Positions 28,458-36,907 are shown, numbered from the stretch's first letter. The stretch: DNA of 64,000 bases from Microbacterium sp. SA39 (GCF_000967865.1 NZ_JXRU01000034.1:168886-232885), one strand, 5' to 3'. Numbers and translations: made by a program. The notes: a model not told the origin generated them from the letters alone.

Positions 28458-29846
28458 ATGAAGTACGCAGACTCGATCGTCGACCTCGTCGGCGACACGC
28501 CCCTCGTGAAGCTCCAGCACGTCACGGAGGGCGTCGCGTGCACCGTGCTCGTCAAGCTCGAGTACATGAACCCCGGCGGCTCGTCGAAGGACCGGATCGC
28601 CTCGCGCATCATCGACGCGGCCGAGGCTGCCGGCGACTTGAAGCCGGGCGGCACGATCGTCGAGCCGACCAGCGGCAACACGGGCGTCGGACTGGCCCTC
28701 GTCGCTCAGCAGCGCGGCTACAGATGCGTCTTCGTGCTGCCGGACAAGGTCGGCGACGACAAGATCGACGTGCTGCGGGCGTACGGCGCCGAGGTGGTGG
28801 TGACGCCGACGTCGGTCGCCCCCGACAGCCCGGAGTCGTACTACAGCGTGAGCGATCGCCTGACCCGGGAGATCCCCGGTGCGTTCAAGCCGAATCAGTA
28901 CGAGAACCCGAACGGGCCGCGCAGCCACTACGAGACCACGGGTCCCGAGATCTGGCGCGACACCGACGGCACCGTGACGCATTTCGTCGCCGGCGTCGGC
29001 ACGGGCGGAACCATCACCGGCACCGGCCGTTTCCTGCGCGAAGTGTCGGACGACCGGGTGCGCATCGTCGGCGTCGATCCCGAGGGCAGCGTCTACAGCG
29101 GCGGCACCGGGCGCCCCTACCTGGTCGAGGGCGTGGGTGAGGACATCTGGCCCGGAGCGTACGACCCGAAGGTGCCGCACGAGATCGTGGCCGTGGGCGA
29201 TGCCGACGCTTTCGCGATGACACGTCGCCTCGCCAGGGAAGAGGGCATCCTCGTCGGCGGATCCAGCGGCATGGCGGTCGTGGGAGCGCTGCGGGTCGCG
29301 CGTGATCTTCCCGCGGATGCCGTGATGGTCGTGCTCCTCCCGGACGGCGGCCGGGGCTACCTCGGCAAGATCTTCAACGACGGCTGGATGCGGTCGTACG
29401 GCTTCAGCGACGTGGAGGAGGGGGAGACCGTCGCCGATGTGCTCGCCGCCCGCACCGCGCGTGCCGCGCAGGGGCCCCGCGCCGGCATCCCTGATCTCGT
29501 GCACGCCCATCCGACCGACACCGTGCTCGAGGCGATCGGCATGATGACCGAGTACGACGTCTCTCAGCTGGTCGTGCTCAGCGCCGAACCGCCGGTGATG
29601 ATGGGCGAGGTCGTCGGCACGGTCGATGAGAAGGGGTTGCTCGATCTGCTGTTCCGCGGTGAGGCGCAGCCGACCGATGCGCTCGGCACGCACGTGGGGG
29701 CGCGGCTTCCGCTCGTAGGCATCCATACGTCCGTGGCCGATGCGCGCGCTGCGCTCGCCGAGGCCGACGCGCTCCTCGTGACCGAGGACGGCAAGCCCCA
29801 CACCGTGCTCACCCGACAGGACCTGCTGTCGTACCTGTCGCGCTGA
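28458..29846 (+). CDS. cbs: Cystathionine beta-synthase
   Basis: A 462-residue PLP enzyme that joins serine and homocysteine to cystathionine. The PLP lysine is in NPGGSSKDRIASRI (about residue 43), the phosphate loop in TSGNTGVGLA, and VGTGGTITGTGRFLR follows. The C-terminal 120 or so residues form a CBS domain pair (LVHAHPTDTVLEAIGMM and the following repeat), the regulatory module. It is followed by a cystathionine gamma-synthase/lyase gene, giving a transsulfuration pair. Confidence 0.92.
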   Translation: MKYADSIVDLVGDTPLVKLQHVTEGVACTVLVKLEYMNPGGSSKDRIASRIIDAAEAAGDLKPGGTIVEPTSGNTGVGLALVAQQRGYRCVFVLPDKVGDDKIDVLRAYGAEVVVTPTSVAPDSPESYYSVSDRLTREIPGAFKPNQYENPNGPRSHYETTGPEIWRDTDGTVTHFVAGVGTGGTITGTGRFLREVSDDRVRIVGVDPEGSVYSGGTGRPYLVEGVGEDIWPGAYDPKVPHEIVAVGDADAFAMTRRLAREEGILVGGSSGMAVVGALRVARDLPADAVMVVLLPDGGRGYLGKIFNDGWMRSYGFSDVEEGETVADVLAARTARAAQGPRAGIPDLVHAHPTDTVLEAIGMMTEYDVSQLVVLSAEPPVMMGEVVGTVDEKGLLDLLFRGEAQPTDALGTHVGARLPLVGIHTSVADARAALAEADALLVTEDGKPHTVLTRQDLLSYLSR

Positions 29847-29900
29847 CGCGCGGCGTAACAGGGACGGATGCCGCGCACGGCACGGTCGTAGGCTGAAGGA

Positions 29901-31055
29901 ATGTCCGAGCACTCCTTCGCCACCCGAGCCATCCACGCGGGCCAGGCGCCCGATCCGATCACGGGCGCGATCATCCCTCCGATCTACCAGGCCTCCACGC
30001 ACGTGCAGGACGGCATCGGCGGCTTCCGCGAGGGCTTCGAGTACAACCGCGCGGGCAACCCGACGCGGTCCTCGCTCGAGACGCAGCTCGCCGCGCTCGA
30101 AGGGGGCGTCGAAGCGCTCTCGTTCGCCTCGGGCCTCGCCGCGGAGGACGCGCTGCTGCGCGGCATCCTGAAGCCCGGCGATCACGTGCTGCTCGGCAAC
30201 GACGTGTACGGCGGCACCTACCGCCTGCTGACCAAGGTGCTGGCGCCGTGGGGCATCGAGACGACCACCGTCGAGCTCGCCGATGCCGAGGCGATCCGCG
30301 CGGCGATCCGCCCCGAGACGAAGATCGTCTGGCTCGAGACGCCGAGCAATCCGCTGCTGAAGATCGTCGACATCGCGCAGATCGCCGAGATCGCTCACGC
30401 GGCGGGTCTCACCGTGGTCGTGGACAACACCTTCGCCTCGCCCGCTCTGCAGCAGCCGCTCGCGCTCGGCGCGGATCTCGTGGTGCACTCCACGACGAAG
30501 TACCTCGGCGGGCACTCCGACGTCCTCGGCGGAGCCGTGGTGTTCGGCGACGACCGCCACTTCGACCAGGTGAAGTTCCAGCAGTTCGCCGTCGGCGCGG
30601 TCTCCGCGCCGCTCGACGCCTGGCTCACGACCCGAGGCATCAAGACGCTGGCGGTGCGGATGCGTCAGCACTCCGAGAACGCGCAGGCGATCGCCGAATG
30701 GGCCGAGAGTCGTCCGGAGTTCGCCGATGTGTTCTATCCGGGGCTCGCCTCGCACGCCGGGAACGAGATCGCGGCGAAGCAGATGAGCGGATTCGGTGGG
30801 ATGCTGTCCCTCGGCCTTTCCGCGGGAGCGGACGCGGCGCGCGCCTTCGCCGAGAGCACCTCGCTGTTCCAGCTCGCCGAATCGCTCGGCGGTGTCGAGT
30901 CGCTCATCGGGTACCCGCCCGAGATGACGCATGCGTCCGTCCGCGGCACGGCTCTCGCCGTGCCCGAGAACATCGTGCGACTCTCGGTCGGCATCGAGGA
31001 CGTCAGTGACCTGATCGCCGATCTCGAGCAGGGTCTGGAGCGCCTCGCCCGCTGA
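29901..31055 (+). CDS. metB: Cystathionine gamma-synthase/gamma-lyase
   Basis: A 384-residue PLP enzyme of the Cys/Met metabolism family. The PLP lysine is in STTKYLGGHSDVLGG (about residue 199); YNRAGNPTRSSLETQLAALE and ETPSNPLLKIVDI are also typical. Beside cystathionine beta-synthase, the gamma-lyase reaction (cystathionine to cysteine) is as plausible as the gamma-synthase reaction; sequence alone does not separate them. Confidence 0.9.
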   Translation: MSEHSFATRAIHAGQAPDPITGAIIPPIYQASTHVQDGIGGFREGFEYNRAGNPTRSSLETQLAALEGGVEALSFASGLAAEDALLRGILKPGDHVLLGNDVYGGTYRLLTKVLAPWGIETTTVELADAEAIRAAIRPETKIVWLETPSNPLLKIVDIAQIAEIAHAAGLTVVVDNTFASPALQQPLALGADLVVHSTTKYLGGHSDVLGGAVVFGDDRHFDQVKFQQFAVGAVSAPLDAWLTTRGIKTLAVRMRQHSENAQAIAEWAESRPEFADVFYPGLASHAGNEIAAKQMSGFGGMLSLGLSAGADAARAFAESTSLFQLAESLGGVESLIGYPPEMTHASVRGTALAVPENIVRLSVGIEDVSDLIADLEQGLERLAR

Positions 31056-31151
31056 GCGAAGGCGCCCCGGTTGCGGGTACGATGGGTTGTTTCCCCGGTC
31101 GAATCGTTTCGATCTCGCGCGCCCCCACGCCTGACCTCCGGAAGGACCGTC

Positions 31152-32561
31152 GTGCCCGACGCTCCACATACTGACTCCATCCCGACGACCCCGCAGCCCG
31201 AGCGCACCGCCACCGGCAGCATCCGCACCGCCACCGGCACGATTCGCACGGTCACGGGCAGCATCCGCACGTCCACCCCGACCGGTGCCATCCGCACCCT
31301 CGGCAGCAATCCGGCGACCGCGCCGATCATGCTGCACCCCGGGGATGCGATCTCGCTGGGCCGGCGGACGCTCTACATCATCCTCCTCGGCGCCCTCACC
31401 GCACTCGGCCCCTTCACGATCGACCTCTATCTTCCGGCGTTCCCGGTGCTGGAGGAGGACTTCCAGACCACAGCCGCCGCGATCCAGCTGACACTCACCG
31501 GCACGATGATCGGCTTCGCAGTCGGTCAGCTCGTCGTGGGACCGCTCAGCGACAAGGTCGGCCGACGGATGCCGCTGATCGCCGTGACAGCACTGCACGT
31601 GCTCGCGAGCGTCGCGGCCGCGTTCGCACCCGACCTCGCGCTGCTCAGCGCCTCTCGGGTGCTGATGGGCATCGGTGCCGCGGCCGGCGGCGTCGTGGCC
31701 ATGGCGATCGTGCGCGACCTGTTCGGCGGCCGGCGTCTGGTGGTGATGCTCTCGCGGCTCGCGCTCGTGTCGGGCGTCGCACCCGTGATCGCGCCGCTCA
31801 TCGGCTCGTGGCTGCTCACGCTCATGCCGTGGCGGGGAATCTTCGTGGTGCTCGCGGCGTACGGCGTGATCATGCTGGTGTCGGCGGTCCTGTTCATCCC
31901 CGAGACCCTGCCCGCTGCCCGCCGCCAGGGCGGCCGTGGCGGCTCGACCATGCTGCAGCGGTACAAGTCGGTCCTCTCGGACCGCGTGTTCATCGGCGTG
32001 CTGATCATCGGCGGCATGAGCTTCTCCGGTCTGTTCTCCTACCTCTCGGCCTCGCCGTTCCTGTTCCAGGAGACACACGGACTCGACGCGCAGCAGTACG
32101 GCCTGCTGTTCGCGGTGAACTCGCTCGGCGTGGTCACGGGTGTGCAGGTCGCCTCGCGCCTCGCCGCGCGCTTCGGCCCGCAGTGGGTCCTCGCGTACTC
32201 CACCGCGATCCTCCTGCTCGCCGGTGTCGCGATCATCGTCACCGATCAGCTCGGCCTCGGCCTGTGGGGAACCGTCGTGCCGCTCTTCGTGTTCATGACC
32301 GCGTGCGGCTTCACGTTCCCGAACGTGCAGGTGCTGGCACTGGACCGACATGGCAAGGCGGCGGGCACCGCGGCATCCGTGCTCGGAGCGGTGAACTTCG
32401 GTGTCGCCGGTCTCATCTCCCCGGTCGTCGGGTGGATCTCGAAGGACGCCGGCATCACGGCAACCACCATGGCGTCCGTCATGGTCGGCTGCGCGGTGAT
32501 CGGCATCCTGTCGCTCTGGCTGATCGTGCGCCCCCGCTCTGTCGGGATGCTCACTCCCTGA
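31152..32561 (+). CDS. Bcr/CflA-type MFS drug exporter with repeat-bearing N-terminus
   Basis: A 469-residue major facilitator with 12 predicted spans of the Bcr/CflA type. The loop between spans 2 and 3 is GPLSDKVGRRMPL. Before the first span is a hydrophilic extension of about 75 residues holding four repeats of the form TG(S/T/A)IRT (residues 21-50). The GTG start at 31152 follows CGGAAGGACCGTC and is preferred over an upstream in-frame start without a ribosome site. The exported compound is unknown. Confidence 0.86.
   Translation: MPDAPHTDSIPTTPQPERTATGSIRTATGTIRTVTGSIRTSTPTGAIRTLGSNPATAPIMLHPGDAISLGRRTLYIILLGALTALGPFTIDLYLPAFPVLEEDFQTTAAAIQLTLTGTMIGFAVGQLVVGPLSDKVGRRMPLIAVTALHVLASVAAAFAPDLALLSASRVLMGIGAAAGGVVAMAIVRDLFGGRRLVVMLSRLALVSGVAPVIAPLIGSWLLTLMPWRGIFVVLAAYGVIMLVSAVLFIPETLPAARRQGGRGGSTMLQRYKSVLSDRVFIGVLIIGGMSFSGLFSYLSASPFLFQETHGLDAQQYGLLFAVNSLGVVTGVQVASRLAARFGPQWVLAYSTAILLLAGVAIIVTDQLGLGLWGTVVPLFVFMTACGFTFPNVQVLALDRHGKAAGTAASVLGAVNFGVAGLISPVVGWISKDAGITATTMASVMVGCAVIGILSLWLIVRPRSVGMLTP
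31212..31301 (+). repeat. In-frame tandem repeat in the MFS N-terminus
   Basis: Four units starting at 31212, 31233, 31254 and 31281, 21 bases each (the third is 27), encode TGSIRTA, TGTIRTV, TGSIRTSTP and TGAIRTL. Confidence 0.85.
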
Positions 32562-32591
32562 CTTTCGGCATCGATCCGACAGAATAAGACG

Positions 32592-33251
32592 ATGAACAGG
32601 CGCATATTGCTGTGGACGGGGGTGGTGTCCCTCCTTCTCGCGACGGGTATCGGCGCCTTGGTGGTCTTCGGGTACACCGAGACGCCGGGCTTCGATCGGT
32701 GGTGGAACGACACCATCGCAGCCATCCGCGGCGATTGGATGTACTCGTTCGCGCTCGCGATGAACTGGATCGGCGGCGGGTGGGTGGCGATCCTCGGCGT
32801 GCCGCTGCTCGCGATCATCGCCCTTGTGCTGGCGCGGCGTTGGCGCAGCGCGCTGTTCGCCGCGATCTGCTTCGTGATCAGCGCGGCCGTCGTCCAGCTG
32901 CTGAAGCAGCTGTTCGGGCGGGCGCGTCCCGACGACATGCTGGTCGTCAGCGATTACGGCTCGTTCCCGTCCGGTCATGCCGCGAACGCGGCGACGATCG
33001 CGATGGTCGTCTGGGTGCTGTTCCCGAAGGTCTGGACCGCGATCATCGGCGCCCTGTGGGTGCTGGGGATGGCGCTGTCGCGCACGTTCCTGTCGGTGCA
33101 TTGGCTGAGCGACACCGTCGGCGGTGCTCTCGTCGGCGCGGGCGTCGTGCTCGTGCTGGCCGCGTGGCTGCTGCCGTGGGTGACGCGAACGCGACCCGAT
33201 GCGATCGGCACCTCGGCAGACGAGAAGCGCACGGTCCCGGAGGGACCCTGA
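32592..33251 (+). CDS. PAP2-family membrane phosphatase
   Basis: A 219-residue lipid/polyprenyl phosphate phosphatase with about six spans. The three PAP2 signatures are present: KQLFGRARPDD (about residue 98), SFPSGHAAN (about residue 124) and SRTFLSVHWLSDTVGG (about residue 158). It probably dephosphorylates phosphatidic acid or undecaprenyl diphosphate. Its stop overlaps the next start by one base (TGATG). Confidence 0.9.
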   Translation: MNRRILLWTGVVSLLLATGIGALVVFGYTETPGFDRWWNDTIAAIRGDWMYSFALAMNWIGGGWVAILGVPLLAIIALVLARRWRSALFAAICFVISAAVVQLLKQLFGRARPDDMLVVSDYGSFPSGHAANAATIAMVVWVLFPKVWTAIIGALWVLGMALSRTFLSVHWLSDTVGGALVGAGVVLVLAAWLLPWVTRTRPDAIGTSADEKRTVPEGP

Positions 33252-33862
33252 TGGCGAGCATCCGTCCCTATCGTCCCTCGGATCGCTCCGCCGTGTCCGA
33301 GATCTGCGTCAAGACAGCGGATGCCGGCGCGGACGCGACCGGCATCCTGTCGGATGACGAACTGTGGGGCGCGCTGTTCGCGGTCCCTTATGTGGAGCGG
33401 CACCCGGATCTCGCCTGGGTCGTCGAAGCGGAAGACGGACGCACCATCGGGTACATCGTCGCCACCGATGACACCGACGCCTTCTACACCTGGTTCCGGG
33501 ACGAATGGTGGCCCGCGTTCCAGGAGCGCTTCCCGCGAGCGGAGGAGCCCCGCACCCGTGAGGAGCGGATGATCGAGTACGGCTACACGCGGATGCCGGG
33601 CATCGAGCCGAACGCCGTCGACTTCCCCGCGCATCTGCACATCGATCTGCTGCCCGAGACGCAGGGGCAGGGGCTCGGGCGACGTCTCATGGAGACCCTC
33701 TTCGCCGAGCTCACGGGTCGCGGGGTGCGCGGGCTGCATCTGGGCATCGACCCGAACAACGCCGGTGCCGCCGCGTTCTACGCGCGACTCGGCATGGAAC
33801 GGCTGCCGTCGGCTCCCGGCGGTCAGCTGTACGGCGTGACGTTCGACACCGCGGCGGGCTGA
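33251..33862 (+). CDS. GNAT-family N-acetyltransferase
   Basis: A 203-residue GNAT protein. The acetyl-CoA loop is ETQGQGLGRRLMETL (about residues 136-150) followed by LHLGIDPNNAGAAAFYARLG, typical for the C-terminal half of the fold. The start at 33251 overlaps the PAP2 stop. The acceptor is unknown; homologues of this size are annotated as general or hexosaminidase-associated acetyltransferases. Confidence 0.86.
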   Translation: MASIRPYRPSDRSAVSEICVKTADAGADATGILSDDELWGALFAVPYVERHPDLAWVVEAEDGRTIGYIVATDDTDAFYTWFRDEWWPAFQERFPRAEEPRTREERMIEYGYTRMPGIEPNAVDFPAHLHIDLLPETQGQGLGRRLMETLFAELTGRGVRGLHLGIDPNNAGAAAFYARLGMERLPSAPGGQLYGVTFDTAAG

Positions 33863-33868
33863 TTCGCG

Positions 33869-34183
33869 TCAGGGTGCGGGTTCGGTCTCGGCGCCGTCGG
33901 GCGGATCCTGGCGGTCGAGAGTCGCTCTGAGCTCGGCATTCTCGTCTTCCAGGCCCATCACTCGCCCGATGCCGGCCAGGTTCACGCCGTCGGTCTGCAG
34001 GTCGGCGATGCGACGCATCCGGTCGAGATCGTCGGCGCTGTAGCGCCGAGTACCGCCGTCGGTGCGGGCCGGGGCGACCAGACCCCTCCGTTCGTACAGG
34101 CGGAGGGTCGCCGGGGGAAGGTCGAGGAGCTCTGCGGCGATGCCCATCGTGTAGACCGGTCGGTCGTTCGCTGATGGATCCAT
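33869..34183 (-). CDS. MerR-family regulator, HspR-like
   Basis: A 104-residue MerR-type regulator. The winged helix is YTMGIAAELLDLPPATLRLY (residues 11-30), then the RRGLVAPARTDGGTRRYSAD wing. Short size, no metal-binding cysteines and the neighbouring hsp20 suggest an HspR-like heat-shock repressor. The start at 34183 removes an unlikely upstream extension. A CTTG-N8-CAAG inverted repeat like the HspR box lies 22-37 bases before the start. Confidence 0.84.
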   Translation of the reverse strand: MDPSANDRPVYTMGIAAELLDLPPATLRLYERRGLVAPARTDGGTRRYSADDLDRMRRIADLQTDGVNLAGIGRVMGLEDENAELRATLDRQDPPDGAETEPAP

Positions 34184-34204
34184 GCCCGAAGTCTGTCGTT
34201 CACA

Positions 34205-34220
34205 CTTGCATTTCGTCAAG
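34205..34220. promoter_or_regulatory. Candidate HspR-type (HAIR-like) operator
   Basis: CTTGCATTTCGTCAAG has CTTG/CAAG ends as in the HAIR consensus (CTTGAGT-N7-ACTCAAG), but the inner bases do not match and the spacing is shorter. It lies between the MerR gene and the small gene leading to hsp20. Confidence 0.35.
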
Positions 34221-34328
34221 CTTCGAGGTACAAAATATGTATCAACTGATCCACATCTCTCCGGGTCGCGGTGGAGGGCCCCCTCGGCATCGCGACGGTA
34301 CGCGACGACAGGTATGGAGGTGATCGCT

Positions 34329-34574
34329 GTGACGGCAGTGAGCTCGGTCGAAGGCTCAGAGGTCTCGTTCGCGGACATCGTCTGCGCGGATCCCGAATGG
34401 GTCGCTGCGGAGTTCGCGGAGCTGGTGGCCGGCATCGCTTCGGTGGTGACATCGACGGCTGCGATGCCGCTTCTGGGCGCCGTGCCGCGTCGCGCGGTTT
34501 GGCACCTCCGGCCTCCTGTCGGCAGCGGATGGCTTCCGAGCGTGCCCGAGCGGGTGCGTGCGCCTCCGGCGTGA
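34329..34574 (+). CDS. Small hypothetical protein with optimal ribosome site, upstream of hsp20
   Basis: An 81-residue protein, not recognised. The GTG start at 34329 stands behind GGAGGTGATC, almost perfectly complementary to the 16S rRNA tail, which is the main support for translation. Residues 14-38 are acidic-hydrophobic (FADIVCADPEWVAAEFAEL) and look helical; the C-terminus is Pro/Arg-rich. It lies 72 bases before hsp20, on the same strand, and may be part of the heat-shock unit. Confidence 0.55.
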   Translation: MTAVSSVEGSEVSFADIVCADPEWVAAEFAELVAGIASVVTSTAAMPLLGAVPRRAVWHLRPPVGSGWLPSVPERVRAPPA

Positions 34575-34646
34575 GAGATGTGCCGTTCGAGTCCGAAGCA
34601 GACGGCCGTCTCGCGCCGTCATCCGATGGAAGGAGATTCTTTCACC

Positions 34647-35075
34647 ATGTCGATGTCATTTGATCCTTTCAGCCAGCTGGACCGCATCGCCCAGAGCGTC
34701 TTCGACACCAGTCGGCAGCCCCGGCTGATGCCCGTCGACCTCTTCCGCGAAGGCGACCGCTACGTCCTAAACGCCGACCTGCCCGGGGTGGACCCGGGGT
34801 CGATCGATGTGGACGTCGATGGCCACCTCCTCACGATCCGCGCGGAACGCACAGAGGCGAAGCGCGACAACTCGCGCTGGCTGGCGCAGGAGCGTCCGTT
34901 CGGCTCCTATGTCCGCCGCTTCACGATCGGTGACGACGTGGACGCGCAGAGCATCAGCGCCGCGTATGACAACGGCGTGCTCAGCGTGATGATCCCGATC
35001 GCGGAACGCGCCAAGCCGCGCAAGATCCAGATCGAGTCGATGGCAGGTCACGGCGCCAAAGCCGTGACCGCCTGA
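34647..35075 (+). CDS. hsp20: Hsp20/alpha-crystallin small heat-shock protein
   Basis: A 142-residue small heat-shock chaperone that binds unfolding proteins without ATP. The alpha-crystallin domain spans about residues 30-125, with MPVDLFREGDRYVLNADLPG at its start and the family's AAYDNGVLSVMIPI near its end. GGAAGGAGATTC precedes the ATG at 34647. It is likely under the adjacent divergent MerR/HspR-like regulator. Confidence 0.94.
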   Translation: MSMSFDPFSQLDRIAQSVFDTSRQPRLMPVDLFREGDRYVLNADLPGVDPGSIDVDVDGHLLTIRAERTEAKRDNSRWLAQERPFGSYVRRFTIGDDVDAQSISAAYDNGVLSVMIPIAERAKPRKIQIESMAGHGAKAVTA

Positions 35076-35155
35076 GATGACCCGTGCGGGACGGTCGCCG
35101 GAGCGTTCGGCGGCCGTCCCGCGACGGCCCCGCCGAAGAACGGAAGGAACACGAG

Positions 35156-35440
35156 ATGAGGGAAGTGCCGGAAGCGCGATTCGAACTCCGCAAGGTCGCG
35201 GAGAAGGAATGGTTGATCCTCGACCACAAGTACACGGCGAACGACCCGCGACGCACCGTGGGCTGCGTGTACGAGGTCGACGAGTACGAGGTCGAGGTCA
35301 TGTGGCTGCGGACGCTTCCCGCCGCCACCAGGTACATGTCGCCCACCGAGGCGCTGGAGGATGTCCGCCGGCTGCATGACCGGAGCAGGTCGACCCGACC
35401 GATCCCCATCCCGCACCTGCCGCCGCTCGTCGCCTCGTAG
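35156..35440 (+). CDS. Conserved actinobacterial hypothetical protein
   Basis: A 94-residue soluble protein rich in charged residues. The middle reads as alternating beta strands (CVYEVDEYEVEVMWLRTLP) and the end is Pro-rich (PIPIPHLPPL). It has no motif I can name. GGAAGGAACACGAG precedes the ATG. It lies 80 bases after hsp20, so it may be co-induced. A terminator follows at once. Confidence 0.7.
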   Translation: MREVPEARFELRKVAEKEWLILDHKYTANDPRRTVGCVYEVDEYEVEVMWLRTLPAATRYMSPTEALEDVRRLHDRSRSTRPIPIPHLPPLVAS

Positions 35441-35458
35441 GAGAGCAACGCGAATGCA

Positions 35459-35488
35459 CGAAGGGCCCCGCAGATGCGGGGCCCTTCG
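35459..35488. terminator. Terminator hairpin at the element boundary, first copy
   Basis: CGAAGGGCCCCGC pairs with GCGGGGCCCTTCG around AGAT. It ends the hsp20-linked unit on the + strand and, read on the - strand, resembles the hairpin beyond the tRNA-Ser 3' end. Confidence 0.88.
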
Positions 35489-35557
35489 TTTTGGCGGTGA
35501 CGGCGGGACTCCGGTGCTCGCTGCGCTCGCTCCTCCCCGAATCCCAGTGCTCGATAA

Positions 35558-35601
35558 ACGTCAAGAAGGGCCCCCGCTGGCGCGGAGACCCTTCTTGACG
35601 T
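35558..35601. terminator. Terminator hairpin at the element boundary, second copy
   Basis: ACGTCAAGAAGGG (35558-35570) pairs perfectly with CCCTTCTTGACGT (35589-35601). It directly abuts the 27-bp tRNA-end repeat. Confidence 0.8.
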
Positions 35602-35602
35602 T

Positions 35603-35629
35603 TGGCGGTGACGGCGGGATTCGAACCCG
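35603..35629 (-). other. attL: 27-bp duplicate of the tRNA-Ser 3' end
   Basis: Identical over 27 bases to 47904-47930, the CCA end and T arm of tRNA-Ser (both begin TGGCGGTGACGGCGGGA on the + strand). The sequence beyond it does not continue as a tRNA, so this is the duplicated core at the far end of the integrated element. Confidence 0.88.
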
Positions 35630-35827
35630 AATCCTGCTACCGCCGTTCCGGGGCTGCATCCCGAGAGTCGCGTGATTACGGGCATTTTGAGGCGTCCTCG
35701 ATCAGGGGGACCTGTCAGCCATTCGGGAAATCGTTGCCACCTCGTTGCCACAACGCGCATGCACGACCGATGGTCGGCCCTCGACGAGTGGATGACCAGA
35801 GAGCTCGGTGGCTGAGTTGAGCGACGC

Positions 35828-36643
35828 ATGAGCACTACAGTCGGCTTCATGATGGATCTCTTGCGCTGGGACGGTTGGCCAAACGCTGCGGAGTGGCAAG
35901 CATTCTGGGCCTTCGTCACCGCTGTCATAGCCCTCGTCGCCGCGATCATCGCGCTCCGTCAATATCGAATCTCGGTGAACAGCAGGCTCGAGCAGGCACG
36001 CCCGTTCGTCGTGGTTGACTTCCGGTTCCTGGGTGCGCTCTACGCGTGTATTGACGTATCGAATGCCGGACAGACCGCCGCTCGCAACATCCGGTTTGAG
36101 TGGAGCGAGCGCCCGGTCGCATTGGACGAAAGAAGTCAGGAAGCCCTCGATCGCGCCATGGTCGACGGCAGTATTCCGTTCCTGGCGCCGGGGCGAAAGA
36201 TCAGCTACATGCTGAACCGCTATGACGACGACCAGAACCCGACTGATCTGCCGCGCCGATACGAGGTCAAAGCTATCTACGACGGGCCCGCCGGCGATTC
36301 GTGGGACAGCGAGAGTGTTCTTGACGTGGATCAATGGGCGGCGACTCTCGTCGAGCGCGACCGCTACGCCGACGTCACCAGCCAACTCAAGAAGCTCGCG
36401 GAGGCCGCACACAACCAGAAGCAGGCCGACGAGGCCCTGACTCGCGCTGCGGACTCGCTGAACGTGCACCTTGAGGCAGGATTCCGCGTTCAGACCGCCC
36501 GGCAACGGATTCAGGAGGAGCGCGAGGCTCGCTGGAAGATCCAGGAGGAGCGCACCGCTCGATTGTTCGGATCCGCACAGCCGGCGAATTCTCCGGCGGG
36601 CGATGACGCACCTGCAGCGGAAGGGTCCGATCCGATCGAGTAG
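35828..36643 (+). CDS. Membrane-anchored hypothetical protein, element cargo
   Basis: A 271-residue protein, not recognised. A single membrane helix lies near the N-terminus (AFWAFVTAVIALVAAIIALR, residues 25-44), then a beta-rich soluble domain with VSNAGQTAARNIRFEW, and a charged coiled-coil-like C-terminal helix (about residues 185-245). This layout occurs in many uncharacterised genes of mobile elements. It is one of two genes facing inward from attL on the opposite strand to the main operon, a usual place for cargo such as superinfection exclusion or defence. No function is claimed. Confidence 0.7.
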   Translation: MSTTVGFMMDLLRWDGWPNAAEWQAFWAFVTAVIALVAAIIALRQYRISVNSRLEQARPFVVVDFRFLGALYACIDVSNAGQTAARNIRFEWSERPVALDERSQEALDRAMVDGSIPFLAPGRKISYMLNRYDDDQNPTDLPRRYEVKAIYDGPAGDSWDSESVLDVDQWAATLVERDRYADVTSQLKKLAEAAHNQKQADEALTRAADSLNVHLEAGFRVQTARQRIQEEREARWKIQEERTARLFGSAQPANSPAGDDAPAAEGSDPIE

Positions 36644-36652
36644 CCTCGGGAC

Positions 36653-36907
36653 ATGCCAACACCTGAGTTCCTTGACTTCGATGTCGAGCGTCTCGCGCGG
36701 TTCGATGATGCTCGCATGTCCGCCGCCCTCGAATCCGAACCCGCGCTATACATAAATCATCTTCGGATTGCGAAGTGGCTCGATGGGTACGCTACCGATC
36801 GCGAAGCTGACGATGACGCGGACTACGCCCGTGGTCTCCGCGAGATCGCGGCTCATCTTCGCCAGGGCGACCTTCTCAACGCGGGTCTTCTGCTGCGGCG
36901 CGACTGA
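36653..36907 (+). CDS. Small hypothetical protein, element cargo
   Basis: An 84-residue acidic protein, not recognised; predicted mostly helical (IAKWLDGYATDREADDDADY, residues 39-58). It starts nine bases after the upstream stop, so the two are likely co-transcribed. Confidence 0.6.
   Translation: MPTPEFLDFDVERLARFDDARMSAALESEPALYINHLRIAKWLDGYATDREADDDADYARGLREIAAHLRQGDLLNAGLLLRRD

Larger units (their letters stand above)
35441..35827. other. Gene-free left boundary of the integrated element
   Basis: This 387-base stretch has no gene. It holds two terminator-like hairpins (35459-35488 and 35558-35601), each directly followed by a copy of the 3' end of tRNA-Ser (35492-35508, 17 bases; 35603-35629, 27 bases), and then a pair of direct repeats TCGTTGCCAC (35731-35740 and 35742-35751) that may be integrase arm sites. 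Confidence 0.75.

Noticed and set aside
28362..33101. 1579-residue minus-strand open frame
   Set aside because: It is opposite cbs, metB, the MFS gene and PAP2, all with clear motifs; the sequence has no recognisable domain and shadow-like composition.
35492..35629. tRNA gene(s) at the left boundary
   Set aside because: Only the 3' CCA end and T arm are present; the anticodon arm and 5' acceptor strand are missing, so these are att copies.
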